This document shows positions 46,946 through 58,760 of a stretch of 64,000 nucleotides of DNA, piece by piece. Source of the DNA: Callipepla californica brunnescens. Its lineage: Eukaryota; Chordata; Aves; Galliformes; Odontophoridae. The stretch's first letter is position 1. The number at the start of each line of letters is the position of its first letter. The DNA lies in contig JALIRH010000108.1 in assembly GCA_023055505.1 (NCBI GenBank), positions 744,001 to 808,000 on the forward strand. Direction: 5' to 3'. The notes under the pieces are model-generated. The model was not told the origin of the DNA. It ran no database searches and was given only the letters and a program-made list of their open reading frames with translations. A program made the position numbers and the translations under genes.

Positions 46946-49495
46946 ATGGAGTGCCCCGAGGAGCTGGAGAGCAGGCTCCTGACTCAGCCTTGGGCTTCTG
47001 TTTGCTTTGGCGAGTCCGCTTTTATTGCCAAAGCTTGCTTCGGGGATATGGGCTACATGCTGCTGATCTCCGACCTCAGCGGTGTCTGGTACGAGAGTGC
47101 CGACGCGGAGGCTGTGGGGCAAAGGTCCAAGGTGAGTGTCTGGAAAGTCCAGGGACCTCTGATCGTCCTCGTGCCAGCTGATGTCCCAGCGCAAACTGCT
47201 GGGTAACGCAACAGCTGATGCAGCCGGCAAGGCTGGGGTACAAACACCCACCTGATCAGTCCTGCTCCTGGGAAGGATGTGGGGGTGAGCATCACACGGG
47301 GCTGGGACCCCACGGTGGGCCAAGCAGAAGCAATCTGGCTCACCTCGTGCTGCGGTTTTGCCGCTGCTCTGCTCCCAGAAACACGGGCTGAGGCAGAAAG
47401 GACCTCTGGAGCCTGCCAGCCCCGAGCCCCGGGCTGGGCAGCACTACCTAGGGCAGGCCGACCGCTGACGGCCCCCCCTCGCCTTTCCCCAGGAGCTGAA
47501 CAAGCGGCTGACGGCCTCCGTCTCCTCGGTGGTGCAGCTCCTGCGTTCCCTGCTGTGCCCCGCGCTGGCCGGGCAGCCGCACGCCGCCACCTCCTTCTCC
47601 TGCCAGCGCCCGGCCGGCGGGCTCAGCCTGCGCGTGAGGAGCGAGCTCTCGGGGCTGCCCTTCTCCTGGGACTTCCGCTGCCGCCCCGCTCCCGTGCCCA
47701 CGGTGAGCCGGGCCCCGGCGGGGGCGGTTCGGGTATGCGGGCTGTGCGAGGCCCAGGCCGATCCCGGCTCGCTGCGGCCCTACGCACAGCAGAGGGCGCC
47801 CGGCGCTCGCTGTACGGCGCTCGGGTCCGGGCCCGCTGCCGGCCCGGGGCTGCGCGGGGGGAATCCCTGCTGCCTCCGGTCTCCTTTTCCTCCAGCCGTG
47901 CTTGGACACCTGGGATCCTTATAGGGTTTTCTTGCCCCTTTCCTGTGCACGGGTCCGTGGGGAGGGTCTGGGAAGGGGCTGTCCGGCTCACGATGTGCAC
48001 TAAGTGGCACGAGGAGCGTGGCTGCCGTATGCTGTCCTCGCTGGGCTCACGCTGCAGCCCGCAGCTGTGAAGTGATAAGGTTGGGGTGGAGGGGTGTGTC
48101 TTGCAGCCTTCCGGCTCCCTTCTCCTTGCTCATGTCTTAGGGCCGTCCTAGGTGTGCCGTCACCTTGTGTGTCCCCTGATGAGGATGAGCCTGGCTCTAC
48201 AGCACCAGGTGCAAGAGCTAACCTCCCTGCTGCTCCAGAAGGATGCTGAGATCGAAGACTACAGGGAGAGTGGGGCCACTCTGAGCAGAGGTGAGGTGGC
48301 TCAAGCAGCGAGCTGGCATGCTCTGTTCCCCCTGGCTATCACCCAGCAAGGCTTGCGTTTCATGTTCAGCCGCTCCAGAGGCAAGACGGTAGCCAGGAGG
48401 CTGGGGAACAGTCCCCTGGGGACAGTGAGGGGAGGAACAGCCCTTGACTGGTAGCCGGAAGACCTGGGGAGTCGCCAAGGGGCTCTCCTCTTTGCTGAGA
48501 GCACCTGGCTACTCCCCAGGAGCCTGTGCTAATGCCAGCAGGGGCTGGTCCTGGAGCAGAGTCAGGCTCCTTCCCGCGGAGCTCTTGGAGAGCAACCAGT
48601 GGCTCTCGGCTTGACTCTGCTAGAAGTGCAGCTGTGTGCGTGGGCCCCCATCCAGCATGCAGCCTGATGTGGCTGGAGGATAGGAGGGTGGAAGCCCCTT
48701 GGGGAGGACATGGGTTAGGTCCTGTTGAGGGCTCTCTTGAAGGGTGCGCTCTGCCCCTGACAGTGGCTGAATACACGAGATCAGCCCAGCCAGCTGTGCT
48801 CACCTGCCTTGTTCTACAGGGCTTGGAGCAGCTGGAAAACCCAACTGGGGTCCTGGGAGTAATACTGGTGGGTTTCCCTTGCATTGTTCAGCACACCTGA
48901 GTAAAGCTGGCCAGGTATTTCTCCAAACAACATTGTTGTAATGGTGGGAAAAGATGAGTACAAAATGAGGTATAATGGTGGTTTGTCCCTGTGCTGCAAC
49001 ATGAGAATGAGGTCAGGTTCACCCCCAGAAAAACAGCTGGAAATGAGCAGCTCCTGATGCCCTGGGTATGTGACTGAGCAATGTGCAGACTAGGGCAGTT
49101 CTTCCGAGATTCTTTGCATATGGACAAGTCACAGCATCTTCACAGACCCCTATCTGGGCTGTTCTAGAAGCTGGGGTAAGGCACCAATATGTGATTGCCA
49201 TCTCCTGCTAATGGAGAAACCAGCCCCTGGGCTGCTGCACAGGAGCACCTGCACCTTCAAGAAGCTGGAGAATGTGTCCCCAGACCAAGGGCCTGCTAGG
49301 CTGTGTGGCTGGCTCAGGGAGTGAGTGTGATGGAGCTGTTCCCCTGGAAACTGCTATCCTAACAGGCAGGAGAATGTGAAGCTGGGTGGGAAGTCTGTCT
49401 GTCCCTGTCCAAAGTGATCCCTACTCCCCCTTGCAGATCGCCTGCGAACAGAGCCCTTCCAGGAGGAGACGTTTCTGCAGAACTTCATGACTGAG
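46946..49495 (+). CDS. NHEJ1: NHEJ1 (XLF/Cernunnos), first four coding exons; 3' end outside window
   Basis: Nuclear DNA double-strand-break repair factor; its dimer pairs with XRCC4 to bridge ends for ligase IV. Exons: 46946-47131, 47493-47702, 48152-48290, 49437-49495; 198 codons (human protein 299). The ATG follows the splice acceptor (tgcag at 46945) directly and opens [17 protein letters not shown], like human. The globular head spans exons 1-2, with SELSGLPF near residues 112-119 next to the XRCC4-contact leucine region. Exon 3 begins the coiled-coil stalk ([12 protein letters not shown]), and exon 4 gives [17 protein letters not shown]. The intron after 49495 runs past the window end; I found no match to the expected next exon. 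The C-terminal Ku-binding tail is therefore not covered. Confidence 0.94.
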
Positions 49496-50329
49496 GTAAG
49501 GAGTGGTGCCAGTCCTCCTTCCTCCAACCGAGGTGTTATGGGGAGCCAATAGCAGAGGCCCCGGTTTGTGGTCTGTTGGGCTGGATGGGGAGCACTGATA
49601 GGAGTGGCTGGACTTGGCCGGAGGGGAGTAATGCTCATTGTGCTCCCATGTGTTTCTCCTTGAGCCCCTGTGTCTGGTCTGAAGGACAGCTGGACTGGGG
49701 ATGTGGCATTGTGTTTTGTTAACTTCTCACTTGTGCCTGGCTGCTGGAATTGCCAGGGCTGTGAGCCGATCTGGCTGCTCAGTGAAAGCACCTTCCTATG
49801 GACCTGAAAGCCTGATGCTGACAGCAGGCAGTGAGCAGATGAATGAGGAGATGCCATCTGCTCTGTTTGGTTCATCTTTGGCTTTTAGGAGTGGCTTTGC
49901 AGTGGCTGACTGTGGGGACAAGCAGCTTTCAGCCTGTTCTTGATGTCATGCCCACCCTTCTTCCTTGTGGCATGCTTGGCTCTGAAATCAGATATGTGCT
50001 TTGGAGAAAATGGGGTTGGAAGCAGCTTTCCTCTGCTCCCGTTTTATCACAGAAGCACTAAAATGATTCAAGGTAATGTGGAAATGTCAGAAATAACTTG
50101 ATACTGATGGGTGCAAAAAGACTCGGGATGCTCCTGCATGCCAGCCATGCAGGGTGGGGAGCGGTAGTGGAGCAGTCTGCCGGGGACCCCAGTATCAGCT
50201 AGGAACACAGAGTGTGGTGTCACACATGCTGTATGAAGAGGACGTTGCTCTTTGGGACATATTCTGTTCTTGCACAGCCAGCTATAAACCAGCTGCAGGG
50301 CTTCTGAAGACTAGGAGCGATGCTCCTTT

Positions 50330-51010
50330 ACATAGGAGGCATTGCATTCAGCACAGGCAGCTTTCGTTTCCCCATGGTTATGATGGATAGAGATGAATTC
50401 ATTGCTGGACTGAAACTTAGAGGTTGCTTAGGGACCGATGATCATGACCAGATTACATTCACCCTGGGCAAAGAAAGGACATTCCTAAACAGTAATTTAT
50501 ATCCTTCATGTTCTGAAAGGGCTAATTTCCCAAAGCAGGGGGAAATTATGAGTGAAATCAGCTAGGAGGAAACATTTAGATAGAAAAATGTGAATGAAAA
50601 TTGTGAGCTCTTTCAGAAGAATCTCAGAAGCCACAAAAAGCCACAATTCCACAATCAAGAAAGAGGGCAGTGTTGGCTGAAAGCCCATTCTGGTTCAGCA
50701 GGAAAGTGAAGGCAGCAATTAGAAATAAAAGAGCAGTTTATAACAAATGGGAGTAGATAGCAATCCATATAAATTAGAAATTATGAAGTGTAGAAAATGG
50801 GTAACAGAAGCTAAAGACATCAGGGAAAGATCATAGCGGAGGACAGAAGGGAAAGGTTTTATTTAGTGTATTAGGAGAAAACCCCAAGGTCCCAGCAACA
50901 GGCTAAGCCCGTTAATAGGTGGAGGTGGTAAGATGATTGGCAGTGAAGCAGGCATGGTAGAAGTGCTGGGCAAATGTTTCTGTGCTGTTGTTGGAAGGAT
51001 GTAGGTAGGC
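50330..51010 (+). mobile_element. CR1-clade LINE remnant, ORF2 part
   Basis: Recognised from conserved landmarks of old amniote CR1/L3-like elements in order: gatcatgaccagattacattc, gcagcaattagaaataaaag, gtaacagaagctaaagacat, agggaaag, and the stretch around gcaaatgtttctgtgctgt. It is decayed, with no open frame. Same strand as the 3' piece at 51840-52245. Recognition is from memory of the consensus; limits are approximate. Confidence 0.7.
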
Positions 51011-51839
51011 ATGCTGGTACTGGGGGATGATGAACGATGTCTCTGTCCATGGGATGGGTAAACAACATCTGCAAAAGGTGAACGTGGGGTTGAAGCTTGG
51101 GGTTTTTCAGGAGTCGGTATGGCGTGGGGCATGGGAGAAGGTGCTGGGTGGCTGCTTGTGCAGGAGGGGGCTGCTGGGTTTCTCTGTGTAATTTCATGGA
51201 GAACTCCTGCTGTGAATTTTATAGGATCTCTACCGGGATTTCTCAGTTGCCCTTTTCCCAGCTTGAGCATTACTTGTGCTTTTAGCCTCCTGCTGCACAG
51301 AAGCTGTTAAAGGTTTCCGCCCACCTCTATGTCTTTTCATTTCTGCCGCATTCTTTTGGAGAGGTGGCACCAGGGCTGCATGCGCCTGGAATGGATTCAC
51401 CCCAAGGAACGCCATGATATCTGCTGCTGTCTTTTCTCTTTGTCCCCTCATCACTCTCTATGTCCTTTTGCCTTTCTGGCTTCAAGGCTGGGATTTCCAG
51501 ACACCTCATGGCATCAGCAGGGCATCTCCTTCCTTGGCAGGAACTCCTGCAGTGCTCTGCTCAGGGAATGTGAGGCTAGTTGGAAGAGCAGAGTAGATGA
51601 TCTAGTTGTCTCTGCAAAATGGGCAGGTATTTCAGAGCTGTGTAACACTGCACTCTGTTTGCAAGCTGCCAATAGGAGCAGCATGAGGGGCAGAGGGTCC
51701 CCCTGGGCATGCTGCAGGATGCTGGGAATGCTGCCACCAGCTCCCGTGCCTGGGTTGTAAAAAAGATGCCGGGCAATTAGCGTGGAGTCGCAGAAATTAA
51801 TTGAGGACTAGAGAGAGCCCGGCACTGAGCAGCTTGGAA

Positions 51840-52245
51840 GGCAAGAACTCCATCTAGCTTATCAGAAAGAAAATTGAGTCGCCTTGATTGCAGTGTGTGA
51901 GGGTCTTTACAAGGAGAAAATGCCGGTTAGGGAAGGGCTCCCTTTAATCTAGAGAAGAGCAGCAGGATGCGAGCCAGGCATGGGGAGACAGAGCCAGGCA
52001 ATTCCCAGCTAGGACAAAGGCACATGGTTTTGCTCCTGAGGGCGATTAGCAACTGGGACACGTTCCCAAGGGCAGTGGTTGAGTCTCCATCTCTTGATGT
52101 CTCCAAAAGTGGGCTGGGAGCCTGCCGGGAAGCAAACCAAGATGCTGGGCTCAGTATCGGGCTGTGCGTGGTTAAACGTCGGTGGCTGAGAGGTCAGATG
52201 GAGAGCTCTGATGGTCCCTTGTGCAATGGGACTGCAGGTTGCAGA
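51840..52245 (+). mobile_element. CR1-clade LINE remnant, 3' part
   Basis: Landmarks of the 3' end of the same family: gtcgccttgattgcagtgtg, ccctttaatctagagaagag, acaaaggcacatggttttgc, gattagcaactgggacac, gagtctccatctcttgatgt, and gatggtcccttgtgc near the end. Together with 50330-51010 it is best read as one insertion that lost most of its reverse-transcriptase region. Confidence 0.72.
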
Positions 52246-53034
52246 TGTTTAATGATGAGGGCAATGTGATGGGGTGCAGGGCCGCAGGATGCAGGAATGC
52301 GCTCCGTAGCTTTGCTTGTGGCAGCTTTGAAGCCTGCACTTCCCAAACTAATGGACAGAAAAGGGGCTGCCAGTCCCAAGGGAGAGCTGCACGGGAGCAC
52401 ACCACTAAGCATGCCCTTTCACAGGGCTCTGCAGGCCAGGGTGTTGTAACTAATCGTGGGGAGTTTTCCAGCAAAGCCCTGGGAATATTTATACGTTTAG
52501 GAAACGACGCTTTCACACACGCAGTTTTTGGCAAGTGTTCACTGCTTAGCAGCTGCCTGCACTCAGGCAGAGCTGAAGGGAGAGCAGCGGCTGCGCTTGG
52601 TGAGGCGAAGCTGGCAGCTTTTATTGGCAAGCCCAGGGGCTCACATAGGGAGGAGGAGGAGAAGCGGGCAGCTGCAGGGCTGAGCATCTCAGGGCTGAAG
52701 GTCTAGGGGCACATCTACAGTGGGCACTGCTGGAGAAGCCCGTGGTGGTGGGGGTCATTTCTCCTCCTTTGGCCTAGCCATAAAGCAGTCAAAACCGCTG
52801 GGATAAACTTACAGATAGGATCAGTTCAAATATAGCCCCTGCGCCCCAGGATGCTTCACCCTGCATATTTTTATCTCCTGTGGCCGGTGCACGCTGGGGT
52901 GGATGCTCCGCACCTCCGGCCGCCCTGTGCACTTGGCTTGTGGTGCAGGGCCCCGGCAAACAGGACGTGGAGGGTTCATGGGTTGACCTGGCCCAGCGAG
53001 GAGGAGGATGTGCCATCAAAACAAGCAATGCTGG

Positions 53035-53060
53035 AGAGGAAGATAAACAAACACTGGCTT
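53035..53060 (+). promoter_or_regulatory. Forkhead-type motif cluster in NHEJ1 intron
   Basis: ataaacaaaca (53043-53053) is an excellent FOX-factor site in otherwise GC-rich sequence. A single motif; enhancer role is inference. Confidence 0.25.
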
Positions 53061-54035
53061 CCAGCGCGGCCCCGGCTGAGGGCGAGCGGGAGCTCTAGGC
53101 TGGGGCTGGTGGGGCGGCAGGGCTGACGTCAGGGAGTGCAGGGGTCAGAGCCCCATCCCATTGTTCTGCAGCAGGGCTGGGACAGGGCCAGGCGCCTGTC
53201 CCCATCCCTCAGGGCACAGGGACACACGGGCAGGTGGAGGGCACTCACTGGGGTTGCTGGCCCTCACCTGTCCGGTGCCAATACATGCAGCCAGCCACCT
53301 GCCCAAGCTCTGCTTGTCTGCACCATGCTGCCTCTCCCTTTTAACGGGTGCTAAAAATAAGCCTGGGGATGGGAGCTGCTGGCTGCCCACAGGTGATGGT
53401 GACTGCAAGGACTATGTCCACCTTGTGAACCCAGCCTGCTGTGGCAGGGAGAAAGCAGCTTTTTGTCTCTTTCTGATGATGAGTGGTTTTAATTAGCGCA
53501 AGGTAGCTATGGCTTCGCAGCTGCCACTGGGCCAGTGGCACGGGTATGATGTGGGGCACATGCAGTCTATGTCATAGGGTGATGCTACAGGTGCTCATCT
53601 GCACTGGGCTCCCTCTGCATGGTACCAGGAAGGGGCTGGTGGCCACGGCTCAGTGCTAGCAAGGACAAGCACTGCAAAAGCCTTAGGTCCTCACAGCAGG
53701 CAGGGGTCAGTGCAGATGGGGAGTGTGAGGCTGGCTCTTGGGGATGCTTGGCTGAAAGGAGCAAGCCCACATATGCATCCAAGCCTCACCGCCATACTCA
53801 TCATGTAGCCAAAGTGCATGTGTGCACGCCAGCACTGACGTGTGCATTGGGCAGAACGTAGCATCCCATTTCTGTGCACTACGCTCATTTCTGTGCACCC
53901 ATCCACAGGTTGTGGGGAGAGGGACAGTTTGGGGTGAGTGTGGGTACCCACTGCCGCGTGGGGGCTGACCGCTGCGTGGGCGCTGCGCCCGCCCCGTGTG
54001 TTTGCCACCAAGGCGCGTGGCAGGTGTGGTGTAGC

Positions 54036-54050
54036 TTTATTTATTTATTT
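54036..54050 (+). repeat. (TTTA)n short tract
   Basis: Fifteen bases, tttatttatttattt, isolated in GC-rich sequence. A microsatellite or part of a conserved island. Confidence 0.6.
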
Positions 54051-54629
54051 GCTCAGGCACCATCAGGTGAGGGGGGCCCTGACTGGGCCACGCTTTCTGG
54101 GCCGCCGCCGGCAACCACAGGCCACTTACACAAGCAGTGAGTCAGTGGAGCTGCACGCTGCTAAAACCAGACTTGGCATGGGCACTGCGGGGCAGCGAGC
54201 TGCCTGAAATAGCACCCAGACCGTGGGCAAGGAACAAACCCCCTCTGGCACAGCTGGGGCTGTGCTGGCTGCCTGCCTGCTGACTGTGATTGCTCCATCA
54301 CAGCAACCCGTCCTGCTCTGTTAGGGCTGAGGATGCACCCCATAGGGTGCCTGCCGCAGCGTGGGGCTTGTAGCCTGACCCCAGTGGCTGTGGCAGCACC
54401 CGACCACAGTCCTCATACTGCCTGACATGGAGAGCATGTGACACAAGCTGGGCACAGGCAGCCTCTGTCACCTTGTGGCTTATTTGGGGTTGGAGAGTTG
54501 GGCTTGGCCATTGTGGCTGTTCTCCCTGAAGCATGGTATAATCCAAGGAGATGCAGCAGGGTCCATGTACAGGAATGTACAAGCACGCAGCTGGAGCTCT
54601 TCTTTGCATTTGAGGTCTTTCTCATCCAT

Positions 54630-54800
54630 GCTGTTCCATGCCATGCCATGCTGTGCCTTCCCATACAGTGCCATGTCACGCCATGTTGTGCTGTGACACA
54701 CTGCTGTGCTCTGCCATGCCGTGTCCTGCAATTCTCTGTTATTCAGTGTTATATGCTGCCATGCTATGCCATGGTGTTGTGCCATGTTGTGATTGTTAGC
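54630..54800 (+). repeat. Degenerate CCATG/CTGTG pentanucleotide tract
   Basis: About 170 bases of imperfect five-base units (ccatg, ctgtg, cacgc variants) with drifting phase. On the minus strand it opens a false repetitive peptide frame. An old, mutated minisatellite. Confidence 0.7.
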
Positions 54801-56559
54801 ACACACAAGCAGAGGGGTGTCACAGGCATTCTGGCAGCCAGGGCCCTGAGCCCTGCTGGTGCAGCAGTGGCCCCAGCTCATGCATGGGCACCGACCACGC
54901 AGGGGATGATTGATCTTGTGTCAGCAAGCAGTGGTTTGAGCCAGTGCCAGGCCTCGGCTCAAACGGCAGCATTGAAGGGGGAGAGCCCCTTCCCCCTCCG
55001 GAAAGCAGAGCAACTGCAGAGCCTTGTGAGGGGTGATCCTGCTGCCCCAGTGGCCCCCAGCCCCACTCCCATGTGCTGGGGCTTTCAGCCTCACGGTTTA
55101 TAGGCTGTTCCCAGCCCTGCAACCCAGCCTGGCTTGAACTGTATTTGGGGCAGGGGAAGGAAAAGAGTGGGTGAGAAGACAGTGCATGGGTGTCATCTGC
55201 CTCTCTCCTCTGTGCAAGGGTGTGCTTTTCCCAGCCCTGCAGCTTGGGATGTGAGCAATGGGGGTTCTGGGGAGGAGATCAAGATGCACTGTGACTGGGC
55301 CGTAAGGAACTGCTCTGTATCAGTATGGGATGTGATGGCTTCTCCATCCCCTGTGGTGGGGTCTGGAGGAGAGTATTGCTTTCTTGTCATTTTGGGAGCC
55401 ATTCTCCGCCTGCCTAGTGCTCCTGTGCTCTGCCCATGCAGAGGATAGGCTCCATCCATCTCTGCACATCTGGGCTGGCTGCTGTGCACCCAGGGGTACA
55501 TCCTGCCCCCCAGGCTCACGCCCCGGCAAAGCTGTAGCATTCCTGAGGCTGCCTGCTCCTTCTCGGCTCGGACCTTTGTGTACTATTTATCTGTGTGAGG
55601 AAACAGAGCCATTCATGTATTTCTCTGCCTATTTATACCTCTCCCTTTCCGTATTTAGTGTGTGCTCAGGCAGAGGGGGCAGCATGCGCCGGGGCGACTG
55701 ATGTTCTTGGCTCCAGTGCTGGCTGGAATTTCGTCCTGGAATGTCTCCTGAACCGCTCTGAAAACACGAATAAATCTCTGTGTGTTGTGTGCATGTGTGT
55801 ACACAAATATATAGACAACTTATAGACACTGTGCCCTATGGGGGCATTTGTGAGTTTTGCTATTTAAAGACATGAGTAGTTATAGGGCTCTCAGTGAGCC
55901 CAACACCTCCGTATCAAAGGGATGCAGGGCGTTTTGCTAGTGGCCTGCTATTTGGGAGATATATGGCCCTTGCCCTGCCCTCCCTGGGGAGCTGAAGCAG
56001 TAGCCAGCTCCAGTTCCCCTAGTGCAGGCTGTGGTGCCTTCCCTGTGTTAGGGAAGGGATCTGGGGGCACTTGGGAGTCTAGGACTTTTGGAGGGGCAGG
56101 CATTGCCTCCCCACCATGGTGCTCATGACTGCCTGGGAAAGATGAGGATGTTCAAGGATCAAAACAGGCGCTGGGTACCAGGTCCCAGTGGCTGCTTGTC
56201 TGGGCATCTCCTCAGGAAGCACTGGAGAAACTGGTGCTCAAAGCGGCCTAGAAAAGGCAAGTAAAAAGAGAAGTAGGAGAAAATAGAAAGTTGGTACCAG
56301 GAATTGGGTACCATTCCCCAGGTGGGATGCTGAGCCAGTGAGGGCATCTCCTAGGGATGTGCTGACAGCTGTGTTGCAGGGGATACTGTGTGAAGCCCTG
56401 ACCAGGAGCAGCAGCTCAGAGGGCTTCCCACTGTGAGGTGATAATGGGAAGGGCGTTGAGACTGAGCTGGGATGGCAGGGGAGGATGAGGCCCTGTATGG
56501 CATCCATGGCACAGGAAAGGGGCACAGCAAAGCCTGGTAGTGTGTGAGCGGGCACGTGT

Positions 56560-56925
56560 TTCAGCCCAGATGAGGGCAACGCCAGCTTTTTGTGACCCAG
56601 CTGCTGAAAAACCTGATATTTCGGGCTCAAAATGCCCACATTTGGTCTCTGGCCAAGGAAGATGTGTTTGTGGGTGGGGGAAATTTGAGCAAATTCCTGC
56701 TGCGAGCTCTGCACGTGTGTGTGCGCGTGCGGGTGTGCGTAGAGGGGAAATACAGTTTTCCTTTTTAAAAAAGCACCACTTATTTTTATACAGAACTCCA
56801 GAAGGACTGAATGTGGAAACTTGGCCTGTCAGCAGCTGTCACAGGGGAGCGGGTCCCTGCCTGAGTTTGGGGGGAAACCACAGCTGGGTGTTAATGGGAC
56901 TGTTAATGAATTAATGTTGGCTGCT
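56560..56925 (+). promoter_or_regulatory. Candidate regulatory island with RUNX and homeobox motifs
   Basis: AT-rich stretch containing aaccaca (56876-56882, RUNX type) next to ttaatg at about 56891, 56903 and 56911, plus cacttatttttatac upstream. RUNX2 is a known activator of IHH, which makes this combination relevant in this intron. The function is inferred from motifs and context alone. Confidence 0.35.
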
Positions 56926-58264
56926 GTGTGCTAGGGGGGAGCACGCAGCCCTTCCCAGTACACGTGCTGCAGCCTGGCTATGGCTCTCACACAGGACGGC
57001 TGCACTTTTCCAGAAAGCCCTAGCTCTGAAGCCGTGTGCTCGGTCAAGTGGGACTCTCCCTGAGCTCCTTTGCTCCTCCAGTGCTCCGAATCGTGGAACT
57101 GCCTGCAGCAGTGTTGCCTGTCTGCTACCAGGTGTGGTGTTAATTCTCTTGCTGTCTCCCCCAAAATGTGGAGGTGTGCCCACGTAGCTGTGGGAGCATA
57201 GCTTCAGCTGAACGTGGTGGGCTCAGAGTTGTTTGCAGCATGTGCTCCCAGCTTGGTGGGGATGGCTCTGGAGGAGCCAAGACCAATATGCAAGGGGTGC
57301 AGTGGGGCTGAAGAGTACAGTCGTAACCTGGTTGGACTAGAAATGGGGAAAAAGCAGGCAGGACCTGGGAAAGAAAGAGCAATTTATTTTCTGTTGAAAT
57401 CTCCACTCTTTTCTGTGAACATTTCCATTCTTCTCCGTGGACATTTCCTGCTGCTTTTGGCTTCAGGCACTGTGGATGAGATCTCAGCTATGGGGAAGCC
57501 TATGGTTTCTCCTGAGGATTCCACCTCTGGTACCACTTCACAATTGAGAACATGAGCCGAGAGAAAAGGTGACCATGGCATGGATGTAACTATGATATCA
57601 AAGAAGGGCTGGCTGTGGTGAGGAAGGAAAGACCACACCGAGGAAGATAGCCATGCTGAGGAAGTTATGATCATGCTAAAGCAAGGATGATCATGCCTGG
57701 TAGGGGACTATGGAGTGGACAGGACTGTCAACTGAGCATGCTGCTATGGATGGAGACTCAGAGTGAGACTGAGTTTGTGGGACCTGCTGGGAGAAAGGCT
57801 GGAGGAGCCAGAGCACAAATCTGGATGGGCTCTGCCTGCCCCAGGCTTGGAGAATGGCCCTGGAGGGTCTCTGAGGCTCTTCTGTGCTTGGCCACTGGCT
57901 CCCAGGGCCCAGCCCAGTCTTTGCGGGGTCCAGAACCCTTCCCAAGCCCATCCCAGACAGACGGATATCCCAAAACCCGCTGGCCACAGAGTCTGTCCCG
58001 TGGGCCCCTGCTCTTGGTCCCTCTGTGTGAATGGGGTGGTGTGCGTGTGCCCAGACTGTCCTCTTCTGTGACTGTACGGTACACATGGCTAAATATATGT
58101 CTGTGCAGATACAGGAACTCAGAGGGACCGAGTGATGCTCCCTTTCTATACCTCTTTTCATGGGGAGAGCTAATGAGATTCATGTCATTAAAGGGCTGAT
58201 GTTTTGTGGGATGGGAGCCTTTTAAACGGGATGTGTCCTGGCTTAGTCATGGCAAATATTTACC

Positions 58265-58440
58265 AAAAAAAAAAAAAAAAAGAGGAAAGAAAAAAAAGGG
58301 ACATACCATATAAAATTAGAGTTCTGAAAATAGTATTTAGAGCAAGTGAGAGAGAGGAACCTAAACCAGAAAATACAGCCCAGTCTGTTCAGGAGTCAGG
58401 GGAAAAAGAGAGAGCAGAATTAAAAAAAAAGAGCCAGAGA
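58265..58440 (+). repeat. A-rich tract beginning with (A)17
   Basis: Seventeen A at 58265-58281, then purine-rich sequence with further A runs up to about 58440. It could be the decayed tail of a retroposed element, but no element body is recognised upstream. Confidence 0.55.
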
Positions 58441-58619
58441 TAAAACGAGAGAAACCTCGGCAGTAAAAACAGCATCTTGGTAAATAGACTATTAAAAAAA
58501 TTCTGACCTGCTTTATGGCTTTCTTGGCTGCCGTTCAGCTGCGCTGCCCTGCCGGCACAGAGAGAAGGTAGCGGGGCCGGCGTCTGTGTGGATGCTCAGA
58601 GCCCCGGGCCGTGGCTCCC

Positions 58620-58760
58620 CCCGCGAGCAGCCACGGGGCGTTAAATTTAGCCACATAATGATGGCCCTGACGAGGCAGCCTTTTGTAGCCACGCTGTAAT
58701 TACTGCCTGGCTTATAAATTTTATTTTTCTTATTATGTTTCCTCCTCCTCCTCCTCCTCT
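58620..58760 (+). promoter_or_regulatory. Candidate regulatory island (taatta, ttttat motifs)
   Basis: After a GC-rich segment, about 120 bases with gttaaatttag, cataatga, ctgtaattactg, cttataaattttattttt, then a (TCC)n run. TAATTA and TTTTAT are homeobox and posterior-HOX/CDX type sites. Composition is typical of conserved enhancers; no alignment was possible. Confidence 0.35.

Noticed and set aside
54413..54881. Repetitive minus-strand peptide frames rich in Met, Ala, Trp and His
   Set aside because: Produced by the degenerate pentanucleotide tract; not a gene.
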